DNA of 64,000 bases from Paenibacillus sp. 19GGS1-52 (GCF_022369515.1 NZ_CP059724.1:1612001-1676000), one strand, 5' to 3'; shown: positions 9,663 to 18,294, numbered from the stretch's first letter. Numbers and translations: made by a program. The notes: generated by a model not told the origin, from the sequence alone.

Positions 9663-11117
9663 ATGAATTTAATTAGAAGTGCTATTAAATATATTCCTGG
9701 TACATTAATACCTGCACTATTGACACTTATTTCAACTGCTATATTTACTAATCTTCTCGATACATCTGAATATGGTTATTTCATGTTAGCTATGTCAGTG
9801 ATAAATATATTAACCGCAGTAAGTGCAGAGTGGCTAAAGCAATCTATAGCTAGATATTTACCTGGTGTTATGGAAAACGAGAAAATATTGAAGATAAAAA
9901 GCTCGATATTTTTAAGTGTTATATATATTCTAATATTATTCATTTTTGTTTCAATAATTGCTGCACCATTATTTATGGATAAAATTCATTTATATGTCTT
10001 TATAGTAATTTTAACTATTTTAAATATTATTTATTTTATCCTTTTAGTAATTTTACAAAGTGAACTAAAATCTGGTTTGTATAGTATTTTTAATTTGATA
10101 CTTTCAATTTTTAAGTTGGCTTTTCCGATAATATTGATTTACAAATTTAATGAATCCGTGAATCAAATATTATTAGGCTATATATTAGCATTGATTTTTA
10201 TTATTATACCCATGTTCATTAATGTCAAAATTAGAATTCGAATTACAATAAAAAGTTATAAAGACCCTGTAATAACCCAATACATTAAAAGCTTTGTCAA
10301 ATATGGTTTACCCATGATAATGTTTTTTTTGAGTGCACAATTGTTAAACTCGGGAGATAGATTCATTATACAGATATTCTATGGAGCGGACCAAGTAGGG
10401 ATTTATTCTGCTAATTACAGCTTAATATATGGAGGGATTGGACTTATTAGCACTCCGATTATGTTGGCTGTATCACCAATGATTATGAGATTGAAAATAT
10501 CAAATAGGAATTCTGAGGTGCAAGGTTTAATTTCAAAAATGACAACATATTATTTAGCGGGAGCAATTCCCTTTATAGTATTAATATTTTTATTAGGAAA
10601 TGACGCAGTATCAATTTTATTAGATCATAAATTTGCAACAAGTAACTATTTAATTGGAATAATATCTATTGGATTTGTGTTATGGCAACTTTCAATGTAT
10701 GGACACAAAGTTTATGAAGTTTCTGACAAAACTTTAAATATGATGATATATTCTATAATTACAGCAGTAGCAAATATAGTTATAAACTTTCTTTTAGTAC
10801 CAAGTTTTGGTCTTATTGGTGCTGCTTGGGCTACTTCGCTAAGTTATTTTATATATTGTTGTTTAGTATATTTTGGCTCCAAAAAATTCTTTTTATGGAA
10901 AATTTCTTGGGATATTTTAATTAACATTTTTATTGCTTTAATTATTGGTTTGCTCGTAATTTTAATCTTGTTTTTAATCTTTAATAATGATTCTATTTTG
11001 TTCAAAATGTTTTTGTGTTTTGTGTTTAATATTACATATTTATTTTATTTAATGTTAGTTTATCGTAAAAAGGTTAAAAGAATATACTACAATAAATTTA
11101 AGAAAGGAATAATTTAA
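9663..11117 (+). CDS. Wzx-like polysaccharide flippase
   Basis: This 484-residue integral membrane protein has about 14 predicted hydrophobic helices. It resembles the oligosaccharide flippase family (polysaccharide_synt): N-terminal IPGTLIPALLTLISTAIF, a central SFVKYGLPMIMFFLSAQL helix and NSGDRFIIQIFYGADQVG, a typical family signature. It would move the lipid-linked repeat unit across the membrane. GGGTGGGG at 9650-9657 precedes the ATG. Its stop overlaps the start of the next gene by one base, linking flippase and polymerase translation. The sequence is very AT-rich. Confidence 0.92.
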   Translation: MNLIRSAIKYIPGTLIPALLTLISTAIFTNLLDTSEYGYFMLAMSVINILTAVSAEWLKQSIARYLPGVMENEKILKIKSSIFLSVIYILILFIFVSIIAAPLFMDKIHLYVFIVILTILNIIYFILLVILQSELKSGLYSIFNLILSIFKLAFPIILIYKFNESVNQILLGYILALIFIIIPMFINVKIRIRITIKSYKDPVITQYIKSFVKYGLPMIMFFLSAQLLNSGDRFIIQIFYGADQVGIYSANYSLIYGGIGLISTPIMLAVSPMIMRLKISNRNSEVQGLISKMTTYYLAGAIPFIVLIFLLGNDAVSILLDHKFATSNYLIGIISIGFVLWQLSMYGHKVYEVSDKTLNMMIYSIITAVANIVINFLLVPSFGLIGAAWATSLSYFIYCCLVYFGSKKFFLWKISWDILINIFIALIIGLLVILILFLIFNNDSILFKMFLCFVFNITYLFYLMLVYRKKVKRIYYNKFKKGII

Positions 11118-12370
11118 TGTGGTTTGTATTGTTGTTTGTTGTTCTTGTATTATTATCAATTATTCACTTGTGGAATAAGAGTCCTTATCATCCATTATTG
11201 GTATATCTAGGTGTTTGGGTGATAGTGATTGGTTTGTGGTCTCTAGACGAAGTGTTCTCTATAATTGGCTATATAAAGGTTTCTAAAGAGGCTTGGGTAA
11301 ATCTTTCATTAGCTCATATTTCATTTGTGATAGGTAGTGTTACTGCTACAATAACTCTAATTTATTCACAAAATAGAAATCGGAAATTATTACCTAGAAA
11401 AATAATTATTAATAAAAGCGACTCTTTAAAAGCTATGAAAATTTCAAATTTCTTTCTAATCCTAAGTTTTGTGGGATATTTAAGTTACATTTATGTAGTT
11501 ATCCAATCAGTTGATTTTGGTGCAGGTTTAGCAGTGGCTTTTAAACAATGGAACTACGAAGCATCGTATGGTCAATTAGCTATGTTTGGTGGCTTATCAG
11601 GCAGACTTTATAATCTTCCTACTTTGGCTATTCCATATAACGTATTTCTTATATCCATATTTCCTGAACAAAAAAAAAGACTCATTATAATCAGTTGTAT
11701 AGAAATATTCTTTTTGATTTCTCCTAGAAGAGCAATATTAATTCAAACCTTAATGGTAGTTCTATTTATATTGTTATTAACAAGAACTATTAGAATAAGT
11801 ATTAAAATACTGGTGATTCCAATTATTTTGCTTATATTATTTTCTTTTTCCCAAGTTGTTTTAAATAAAGGACAAGGTGAAGGGATATTTGGTGGATTAA
11901 AAGTCATATATCTTTATATAACAGGAAATATTCCATCATTTGATTTATTGATGGATAGGAACAGAGAAGGTATGGGCTTAATGTCTTTAAGTAATTTTTA
12001 TAAGTTTTTAAATGCTATAGGTTATCGATTTGAAAATGTTGATCTTAGTATAGACTTTGTAAATATCCCAACCCCATTTAATACAATTCCATATAACTAT
12101 TACTTTTTAATGGATTTTGGAATACTTGGATCTTCTTTTGTCATCTTTACTGGAGCTTACGGTATTACCTTTTTATATTATAGAACAATGACAATTTTTA
12201 AATATTTAAAAATGGAATATTTTACATATATATATATATATTCTTATATTTTGATGGGTATTTTATTCTCATTTAGAGAGAATGTACTAATATCGTATAA
12301 TGCCCTATTTTTTATTCTCATATCAATTATGGTATCACTATATTTTAAATTTCAAACTAGAATTGTATAA
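11117..12370 (+). CDS. Wzy-like O-antigen/polysaccharide polymerase
   Basis: This 417-residue protein has about ten or more hydrophobic segments and a larger extracytoplasmic loop around residues 270-325 (TGNIPSFDLLMDRNREGMG onward). This layout, the very low sequence conservation and the location after a flippase fit a Wzy polymerase, which joins repeat units outside the membrane. The motif SPRRAILIQTLM in the middle recalls O-antigen polymerases of the OprA/Wzy type. The ATG overlaps the stop of the flippase gene. The call rests mostly on topology and context. Confidence 0.8.
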   Translation: MWFVLLFVVLVLLSIIHLWNKSPYHPLLVYLGVWVIVIGLWSLDEVFSIIGYIKVSKEAWVNLSLAHISFVIGSVTATITLIYSQNRNRKLLPRKIIINKSDSLKAMKISNFFLILSFVGYLSYIYVVIQSVDFGAGLAVAFKQWNYEASYGQLAMFGGLSGRLYNLPTLAIPYNVFLISIFPEQKKRLIIISCIEIFFLISPRRAILIQTLMVVLFILLLTRTIRISIKILVIPIILLILFSFSQVVLNKGQGEGIFGGLKVIYLYITGNIPSFDLLMDRNREGMGLMSLSNFYKFLNAIGYRFENVDLSIDFVNIPTPFNTIPYNYYFLMDFGILGSSFVIFTGAYGITFLYYRTMTIFKYLKMEYFTYIYIYSYILMGILFSFRENVLISYNALFFILISIMVSLYFKFQTRIV

Positions 12371-12390
12371 ATAGATAAGGGGTGAAAAAA

Positions 12391-13641
12391 ATGCCAAATA
12401 TATTAATAATAGCGCAGGCAGCTCCTCCAAATGGAGGGTCGCATGCAACTAGATTAACATATTTTATTAAAGAATTAGCAGAGCTTGGATGGAGTGTAGA
12501 AGTATTAACAACTAAAATTTATCCAGGAACACCATTAGTAGATAATTCAATGCTAGAGGATATTCCTGGGGATGTTTCCTTTATTAGATCATTTCCTGGC
12601 CCACTCCATAGATGGGCTTACAGAAATAAGAAAGTAACTAATAAAATAACAAAAAAAGTAACAAAGTCTGGCTGGAAAAAGAAAATATTACTCCCAGATA
12701 CTTATATTGAATGGCTCCCTTATGCAGTTTCTGATATTTTATTCAAAAAAAAATTGAAGCAGAAGCCCGACATAATATTAAGTTCTGCAGTACCCTATAC
12801 ATCACATCTTATTGCTCTTATATTGAAGAAAAAGTGGAATATACCATGGGTAGCTGATTATGGAGATCCTTGGGTTTATGATCCGGGAAATCCACGTACA
12901 GGATTGAGATATATTATTGAGAAGTGGCTAGAATCAATGGTCATTTCAAATGCTAACGTTATAAGTTTGACTACGGACACTACTAAAGAACTATATATTG
13001 AAAAATACAGAATAGATGAAAATAAGATCAAAGTTGTTCCAATGGGGTTTGATAGTAAAGATTTTATTATTCCAGAGTTTGTAAACATATCAGGAAAAAC
13101 TCGATTTTTATACACTGGGCGTCTTGAACCAGAAAGTAGAGATGCTAATCTCTTTTTTTTAGCTTTGAAATCTTTATATGTTAAAGGGAAATTACATAAT
13201 TGCATATTTGAATTTATAGGAACATTTCATAATGATATTATACAATTAGTTAATAATTTGGGGTTAAGTGATATTATCAAATTCCATGAATGGATGGATC
13301 ATAAAGAGTGTATGAAATACTTAGTGACAGTAGATTTTCTTCTTTTATTTGGAAATAATAATAATATACAGATTCCTGGAAAAACATTTAATTATATTGG
13401 TAGTGGCACTCCAATTATTTACTTGAGCAATTATGAGGGTGAGAATGACCCTGTAAAAAAAATCCTGGAGGATAGTGGATTGGACTATTGGTGTGTTGAT
13501 AATAATCAGTTTTCAATTGAAAAAATACTGATTGAAATTAATGAAAATTACAATACAAGTAACCCCAAGCGACCAGATCAGAGCTATAGCTGGAATAGTA
13601 GAGTTAAAGATTTATCCTGCATTCTCAAAGATTTGCTTTAA
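12391..13641 (+). CDS. GT4-type glycosyltransferase
   Basis: This 416-residue GT-B protein begins with a donor-site-like loop AQAAPPNGGSHATRL, has an acceptor-domain core with LSSAVPYTSHLIAL and WVADYGDPWVYDPG (an Asp-rich motif seen in WbuB/WcaI-like enzymes), and a donor domain with LYTGRLEPESR and FGNNNNIQIPGKTFNYIGSGTPI. In that last motif a Lys/Glu pair normally contacts the nucleotide. AAGGGGTG at 12378-12384 indicates ATG 12391 rather than the in-frame GTG at 12382. It is the last intact gene of the AT-rich block; the rhamnose relics follow. Confidence 0.86.
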   Translation: MPNILIIAQAAPPNGGSHATRLTYFIKELAELGWSVEVLTTKIYPGTPLVDNSMLEDIPGDVSFIRSFPGPLHRWAYRNKKVTNKITKKVTKSGWKKKILLPDTYIEWLPYAVSDILFKKKLKQKPDIILSSAVPYTSHLIALILKKKWNIPWVADYGDPWVYDPGNPRTGLRYIIEKWLESMVISNANVISLTTDTTKELYIEKYRIDENKIKVVPMGFDSKDFIIPEFVNISGKTRFLYTGRLEPESRDANLFFLALKSLYVKGKLHNCIFEFIGTFHNDIIQLVNNLGLSDIIKFHEWMDHKECMKYLVTVDFLLLFGNNNNIQIPGKTFNYIGSGTPIIYLSNYEGENDPVKKILEDSGLDYWCVDNNQFSIEKILIEINENYNTSNPKRPDQSYSWNSRVKDLSCILKDLL

Positions 13642-13680
13642 GGGGATTTAGAGTTATTCTATTAGAATGGATTGTGTTGC

Positions 13681-13835
13681 ATGAAAAGGTATAATTCTAG
13701 CAGGCGGCATCTGAAATCGCCTATATTAACGGATGGATCACCAAAGAGCATCTGTGGAATTGCGGGAACAAACTGAGCAAGAATGGTTATGGAAAGTATC
13801 TGATGAAAGTCGCTACCGGTAAGATCCAATACTAA
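13681..13835 (+). pseudogene. rmlA (glucose-1-phosphate thymidylyltransferase) relic, internal deletion
   Basis: Two ends of RmlA are joined here with the roughly 240 residues between them missing. ATG AAA, one surplus A in the A run (13684-13687), then GGT onward reads GIILAGG (13688-13708), the invariant N-terminus of nucleotidyltransferases. From 13713 another frame reads EIAYINGWITKEHL and continues KNGYGKYL to a TAA at 13833-13835, matching the RmlA C-terminus. No functional enzyme can be made. It lies directly before rmlC, where rmlA normally sits. The identification is from motif recognition only. Confidence 0.85.
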
Positions 13836-13852
13836 CTGAAAGTGTGGATGAG

Positions 13853-14412
13853 ATGAAGATAACAAAAACGCATTTACAAGGTGTATTGGTTGTTGAACCT
13901 GCTGTTTTCGGTGACCATCGGGATGGTTCATGGAAACTTATAGTGACTCTAAATTTAAAGAGCAAGGAATAGACATGGATTTTGTACAAGATAATCAATC
14001 CTTCTCGGCGATCAAAGGAACGTTGCGCGGCCTACATTATCAATTAAATCCTAAATCCCAAACGAAGCTTGTACGCTGCACACATGGGGCAATTTACGAT
14101 GTAGCAGTAGATATTCGTAAGGGCAGTCCAACCTACAGCAAGTGGTTCGGAATTGAACTAAGTGCTGAGAATAAGAAGCAACTACTAATACCTAAAGGAT
14201 TCGCCCACGGCTTCATGACCCTTACTGAAGATGTAGAAGTACAGTATAAATGCGATGAGCTGTATGCTCCTGAATGTGACGGTGGTATTCTGTGGAATGA
14301 CCCGGCTATTGGGATTATATGGCCCATTGAGGTTACGCCAGTTCTTTCTGCCAAGGATGAGAAAGCACCTATATTGAAGGATGCTTCCTTGAATTTCACA
14401 TACAATAACTAA
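13853..14412 (+). pseudogene. rfbC: rmlC (dTDP-4-dehydrorhamnose 3,5-epimerase), frameshifted
   Basis: From ATG 13853 the frame reads MKITKTHLQGVLVVEP then VFGDHR, the normal RmlC start. One base is then missing at 13922-13924, where a Gly codon before TGG is expected, and the rest continues in another frame from WFMETYSDSKF to the stop at 14412. The downstream part keeps FVQDNQSFS, GTLRGLHYQ (catalytic His) and VRCTHGAIYDVAVDIR. An ATG at 13930 preceded by GGGATGG could start a 160-residue protein lacking the first strands. It may be a true mutation or a base-calling error; the adjacent rmlA relic favours decay. Confidence 0.85.
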
Positions 14413-14457
14413 TACAAAAGTTATAAAGTTAAGCTAATTGAACTGGGGTGCATATAT

Positions 14458-15453
14458 TTGAATAAGTATAAAGTTCTAATCACAGGTGGTGCCGGTTTTA
14501 TCGGGGGCAACTTCGTTCAATATATGGTGAATAAATATCCGCACTACGATATAGTGAATTTAGATTTGTTAAGCTATGCTGGTGACTTGACGAAGCATAT
14601 TCATTTGGAAACCAAAGAAAACTATAGTTTTGTTCAAGCAGATATTGCGGACAGAGAGACGATCATGTCTCTGTTTGAGAAAGGGAAGTTCGATTTTGTA
14701 GTCCATTTCGCCGCAGAGAGCCATGTCGATCGCTCCATTACTGATCCTGCCATTTTCGTGCGAACGAATGTAATGGGTACACAAGTGCTGCTAGATGCTG
14801 CTAAAGCCTTTGGAATCACAAAATTTGTTCATGTCTCTACGGATGAAGTATATGGAGAACTGGATTTCGATCCAACCGTATTTTTTACTGAAGATACCCC
14901 ATTACAGCCTAACAGTCCGTATAGTGCAAGTAAGGCATCGTCCGATCTGTTCGTGCGTGCTTATTATGAAACATATGGCTTACCGATGAATATTACACGC
15001 TGCTCAAATAATTATGGCCCATATCATTTTCCGGAAAAGCTGATTCCTTTGACCATATCCAAAGTCTTAAATGATCAGAAGGTTCCCGTCTACGGAGATG
15101 GCAGGAATATCCGTGACTGGCTGCATGTGTGGGATCACTGTGCTGCCATAGATCTGGTACTGCATGAGGGTGTAAGTGGTGAAGTTTATAATGTGGGTGG
15201 ACATAATGAACGGACGAACCTAGAGGTTGTTAAGACGATTATTAGTACCTTAGGTAAATCTGAGGATCTTATCGAATTCGTAACAGACCGATTGGGTCAT
15301 GACAAACGATATGCTATCGATCCATCTAAATTGGAGCGATTGGGATGGAAGCCTACTTACACTTTTGAGACAGGAATTGCCCAGACTATCAAGTGGTATA
15401 CGGATAATGCAGAGTGGTGGCAACAAATCCTGAGTAACGAAGCGCATAAATGA
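14458..15453 (+). CDS. rfbB: dTDP-glucose 4,6-dehydratase
   Basis: This 331-residue SDR converts dTDP-glucose to dTDP-4-keto-6-deoxyglucose. Seen: GGAGFIGGNFVQ near residue 9, FAAESHVDRSI, the active-site STDEVYGEL (Asp/Glu pair), PNSPYSASKASSD (YxxxK), NNYGPYHFPEKLIPL and YGDGRNIRDWLHVWDH. All are intact and the length is normal. The start is TTG at 14458, seven bases after GGGGTG. With rmlA and rmlC broken and rmlD not seen here, its product either relies on homologues elsewhere or is an orphan of a dying pathway. Confidence 0.95.
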   Translation: MNKYKVLITGGAGFIGGNFVQYMVNKYPHYDIVNLDLLSYAGDLTKHIHLETKENYSFVQADIADRETIMSLFEKGKFDFVVHFAAESHVDRSITDPAIFVRTNVMGTQVLLDAAKAFGITKFVHVSTDEVYGELDFDPTVFFTEDTPLQPNSPYSASKASSDLFVRAYYETYGLPMNITRCSNNYGPYHFPEKLIPLTISKVLNDQKVPVYGDGRNIRDWLHVWDHCAAIDLVLHEGVSGEVYNVGGHNERTNLEVVKTIISTLGKSEDLIEFVTDRLGHDKRYAIDPSKLERLGWKPTYTFETGIAQTIKWYTDNAEWWQQILSNEAHK

Positions 15454-16100
15454 AAAATTATGTGAAAATTCATAAGAAAAGACAAGCCATATCACCTAAG
15501 CAAAGGTTACTAACATATATCTCCGTGCTGCTAATAATTATTCTCTTCCTCACCGCTGGTCGCTTTCTCACCTTATCCCAACCTCCACAACAAGCCGCTG
15601 TCATCATCGTACTTAGTGGAGGCTCTGGCAGGGTAGAGAAGGCTGCTGAACTATATAAAGCTGGCTATGCCCCCTATATGATTCTATCCAACGCTAAAGA
15701 GTCAACTAGCACAGTTGGAGATATGTTGCAAACGGCCCTTGCCCTCGGTATCCCGCAGGAGGCCATTCTTACCGAAGACTCGGCGCTAAGCACCTATCAG
15801 AATGCGGAGTACACACTGCCCATTATGAAGGAGCAGGGTTTCACTTCCGCCATCATCGTCTCCTCAGATTTTCACATGCGGCGGGTGAAGTTCATCTTTG
15901 ACCATGTGTATAAGAAGTCGGGAATTGAGCTTACTTACGTGGGTTCCAACTCTGACTATAACGCCAAGCGCTGGTGGAGTGACAAGTATAGCCGAGAGAC
16001 CACGTTCAACGAATATACGAAGATGGTCGGTAATGCCTTTGGCTACAACGGACCGGAAGCCAAAAATGCTCTCGATCAGATCAAAAGCTGGTTCCACTAA
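15450..16100 (+). CDS. YdcF family (DUF218) membrane-anchored protein
   Basis: This 216-residue protein has a basic N-terminus, one transmembrane segment (about residues 23-42) and a DUF218 domain: IIVLSGGSGRVEKAAELYKAG, YMILSNA, TEDSALSTYQNAEY and IIVSSDFHMRRVKFIF. The Gly/Ser, Asn-Ala and His-Met-Arg motifs are the conserved core of the YdcF/SanA/ElyC group, linked in other bacteria to envelope polysaccharide or lipid carrier metabolism; the reaction is unknown. Its ATG overlaps the rfbB stop, so it is the last gene of the polysaccharide operon. The structured element at 16112-16209 follows and probably ends transcription. Confidence 0.88.
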   Translation: MKNYVKIHKKRQAISPKQRLLTYISVLLIIILFLTAGRFLTLSQPPQQAAVIIVLSGGSGRVEKAAELYKAGYAPYMILSNAKESTSTVGDMLQTALALGIPQEAILTEDSALSTYQNAEYTLPIMKEQGFTSAIIVSSDFHMRRVKFIFDHVYKKSGIELTYVGSNSDYNAKRWWSDKYSRETTFNEYTKMVGNAFGYNGPEAKNALDQIKSWFH

Positions 16101-16111
16101 CTTTTAGCTCA

Positions 16112-16209
16112 CATAACAAAGAGCCCTGCCATAAGGCAAGGCGAAGACCAACACGATACAAACCCCAGACCACGAAGCCATAGCTGTCGTCGGACTGGGG
16201 TTCTTTTTC
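16112..16209 (+). repeat. structured repeat element, copy 1, ending in a terminator hairpin
   Basis: The element of about 97 bases has two hairpins. The first is GCCCTGCC/GGCAAGGC around 16123-16142. The second has outer arms AACCCCAG (16161-16168) and CTGGGGTT (about 16195-16202) enclosing ACGA/TCGT and AGC/GCT pairs, and is followed by CTTTTTC. A second copy lies at 16734-16829 with compensating changes in the inner stem. As placed, it would terminate the rfbB-ydcF transcript. It matches no RNA family that I recognise. Confidence 0.7.
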
Positions 16210-16228
16210 GCTACAGCAGGTAACTCCA

Positions 16229-16603
16229 TTAACTTGCTTCAGTTCTTACTGCTGGTATCTTCTCTGTAAACCATGAAATCAAACCAGTTACTATCTTTTT
16301 CAATGCAATGGTTAATAACAGTGTAAGGATAAAACAAATGATATTGAGGATTAAATTATTCATATTAATGTGTTGCTTTTGACGGATCATTGTGTCTAGT
16401 TTTAGGAGTCTCTCATGGAAGTGTGATGAAGATGAACGGATACCACCAGAGACAAAAGTCCATAAATAATCAGTGAAATATTTCTGGACTACCACTATTA
16501 GTGCCAAACTTACAATTATCATTGCAATGAGTATTGTTAAATGTAATTTTGTGAGTTTCTTGTTTTTGTCTACAAAATAGCCAAATGAATGGGAGGAATC
16601 CAT
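16229..16603 (-). CDS. small two-helix membrane protein, hypothetical
   Basis: This 124-residue protein has hydrophobic segments at about residues 21-42 and 83-110, separated by a polar stretch with HFHERLLKLDTM. The C-terminus is short and charged. GAAGG lies eight bases before the minus-strand ATG at 16603. No family was recognised. It is framed by the two copies of the structured element, so the whole stretch 16112-16829 could be a small transferred unit. Coding is supported by length, membrane pattern and ribosome site only. Confidence 0.55.
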   Translation of the reverse strand: MDSSHSFGYFVDKNKKLTKLHLTILIAMIIVSLALIVVVQKYFTDYLWTFVSGGIRSSSSHFHERLLKLDTMIRQKQHINMNNLILNIICFILTLLLTIALKKIVTGLISWFTEKIPAVRTEAS

Positions 16604-16733
16604 GATGAAACCTTCATTAATATAATATGTCGATTGAATATTTTCTTTTTACCTTAACAATCTTATTTGGGACCTTTTATGTCTTCAGAGGTCTTAGCGG
16701 TCTATACATTGTGCTTGTGTGGTGTTTGGCCTG

Positions 16734-16829
16734 CATAACAAACAGCCCTGCCACAAGGCAGGGCGGGAACCCTTGTCTACACCCTCGACCACAAAGCCAG
16801 TGGCTGTGGGCGGACTGGGGTTCTTTTCC
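16734..16829 (+). repeat. structured repeat element, copy 2, overlapping the acyltransferase 3' end
   Basis: This copy shares CATAACAAA, AGCCCTGCCA, AAGGCA, GACCAC, AAGCCA and the end CGGACTGGGGTTCTTTT with copy 1. Hairpin one is GCCCTGCC/GGCAGGGC, a perfect stem where copy 1 has a mismatch. Hairpin two keeps an inner stem CCAC/GTGG with AGCC/GGCT, while the outer ACCC/GGGT arms are shortened. Bases 16777-16829 also encode, on the other strand, the last residues of the acyltransferase. Confidence 0.65.
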
Positions 16830-17868
16830 CATTCAACAGAAAGTGGAGGATGGGAATCTTCCGAACCAATAGATTAAATAATAAAGAGCCGCTCACGGCA
16901 ATAATGGTGGTGATTAACCAGTTTAGATAGAGATGGAAGACCGTTTGCTCCAGGAAATTGAGCACTAGAATGAAGATTCCATAATGGAAGATTAGGATGG
17001 GGAGTGATTCTTGACCTAAATAGGTGAGCAAGCGGGCAAACCATTTGAATGGGGTTAAAGCGTTGGTCATTTTGATGACTAGAATACTTCCGGTTATCCC
17101 AGCTACATAAAATAATAAGACATTACCGTATATTCTATTGTTCATATCAACATAGGAATTAAAATAGGCAGTGAGCAGGAACAGAAGGAACAGAACGATG
17201 GAGCTTAGGTCGAAGGTATGCAGTTTCTCAATTAATTTATATTGTTTGAGCTTGTAGCCGACGAATACGAACAGCTGCGCAACTAGGGCCACATCGATGT
17301 TCCAGGGCAGGAAGAGGATTGTACTCATGAAGAAGCCGCTCAGGCTTAACAGGAGCATTATTCCGAGTTGGAGCTGCCAGCTGAATGAATCCACATATCG
17401 CATAACCATGCAGAAGATGATCTGAGTTACAAATAGACAAGTTAGGAACCAGATGGGTACATTGATTAGGTTTCCCTCCAGACTCGTTCCATACACAATC
17501 GCGAGGAGTGGCTTGTACCAGACGATATCCCAGCTTTGGCCCTTGGCGATCGTCTGTAAGACGACCCATATAAGATAGGCTAGTATTCCGGCTGAGAAAT
17601 ACGGTACGACAAGACTGAACAACCGAGTCCTGATCAACAATCTCAGATTATGGGAATATTTCGAAGCACTGAATATATAACCCGATACCATAAAGAATAA
17701 CGGCATTCTAAAGTCTCTGAACAGATCGCCCAGCACAACCGGAGTAAAGTCAGCATGCCCCATTACTACTAACAAAATGGTAATTCCCCGAACCATATCG
17801 ATTACTGTCAATCGTTTTGTCTTCGTATTACTAGCCTCTGCTGGCAAGGATACTTCTAAAGTCTGCAT
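16777..17868 (-). CDS. acyltransferase 3 family membrane protein
   Basis: This 363-residue, roughly ten-helix protein belongs to the OafA/fucose O-acetyltransferase-like family. Seen: RLTVIDMVRGITILLVVMGH near the N-terminus, where the His and the following Arg-rich stretch (DFRMPLFFMVSGY) are the conserved active-site elements. It probably O-acetylates an exported glycan at the membrane. The frame is open to a TTG at 17934, but that start lacks a ribosome site; ATG 17868 is used, with a rather distant GGGAGGGGG. The last 18 residues (from about NGKRTPVRPQ) are encoded by structured element copy 2 and look like a replaced tail. Confidence 0.85.
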   Translation of the reverse strand: MQTLEVSLPAEASNTKTKRLTVIDMVRGITILLVVMGHADFTPVVLGDLFRDFRMPLFFMVSGYIFSASKYSHNLRLLIRTRLFSLVVPYFSAGILAYLIWVVLQTIAKGQSWDIVWYKPLLAIVYGTSLEGNLINVPIWFLTCLFVTQIIFCMVMRYVDSFSWQLQLGIMLLLSLSGFFMSTILFLPWNIDVALVAQLFVFVGYKLKQYKLIEKLHTFDLSSIVLFLLFLLTAYFNSYVDMNNRIYGNVLLFYVAGITGSILVIKMTNALTPFKWFARLLTYLGQESLPILIFHYGIFILVLNFLEQTVFHLYLNWLITTIIAVSGSLLFNLLVRKIPILHFLLNGKRTPVRPQPLALWSRV

Positions 17869-18034
17869 AATAAGGCGGCTGCCCCCTCCCGAATAGTTAT
17901 AAAATACCTTATAGGAGTTGGCTATTATTAGCAATAGTACATAGGGTAGATTTCTAGATAGTACCTATAAGTGTAAATTAATAATATTTTTAGCTATTCT
18001 ACAAATTCCGACAACTAGTACTATCTTCCTAGTG

Positions 18035-18040
18035 TATAAT
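18035..18040 (+). promoter_or_regulatory. -10 box (TATAAT) before the small ORF
   Basis: A perfect TATAAT lies 32 bases before the ATG of the 48-residue ORF. No good -35 box is found 16-18 bases upstream, so this is a weak promoter call. Confidence 0.35.
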
Positions 18041-18071
18041 CTTAATTATTAATCAATAGGAGATAATACCC

Positions 18072-18218
18072 ATGCCGAACTATTATTTCAAGGAAATATG
18101 GACACCGTTAAAGTTGGTACATATCAAATTTTTCAAAGATGATGAGAATATGTATTGGATTAAAGTTGGTCATCAGAGTCGTAGACTTCTACGAGATATG
18201 CTTAAGAAAAGTGAATAG
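18072..18218 (+). CDS. small hypothetical protein (48 residues)
   Basis: The ORF begins MPNYYFKEIWTPLKLV, continues KFFKDDENMYWIKVGHQS and ends in a basic RRLLRDMLKKSE. AGGAG at 18058-18062 lies about nine bases before the ATG, a TATAAT is at 18035-18040 and a terminator follows at 18295-18333, so the ORF has the parts of a complete small transcription unit. The aromatic/basic composition suggests a small nucleic-acid- or membrane-surface-binding protein, but no family was recognised. Confidence 0.5.
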   Translation: MPNYYFKEIWTPLKLVHIKFFKDDENMYWIKVGHQSRRLLRDMLKKSE

Positions 18219-18294
18219 ATATGTTTTCGCTGATCATTGACTTACAATAGTGAACATTGTATCCTTATCCCAACATCATATGGATTCACAAAAT

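Noticed and set aside
13930..14412. Treating rmlC as an intact shorter gene starting at ATG 13930
   Set aside because: The sequence just upstream clearly encodes the normal RmlC N-terminus in another frame, so a frameshift explains it better, although a shortened product could be made.
16112..16209. Cyclic-di-GMP riboswitch resemblance (AAGCC and GG-rich hairpin)
   Set aside because: The conserved ACGCA and tetraloop receptor parts are missing, and the element lies after a gene with its terminator side downstream.
16627..16872. 81-codon plus-strand ORF with a hydrophobic start (MSIEYFLFTLTILFGTFYVF)
   Set aside because: Its second half is the structured element copy 2 and it overlaps the acyltransferase antisense; no ribosome site was seen. 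It could be a remnant of a membrane protein but cannot be supported.
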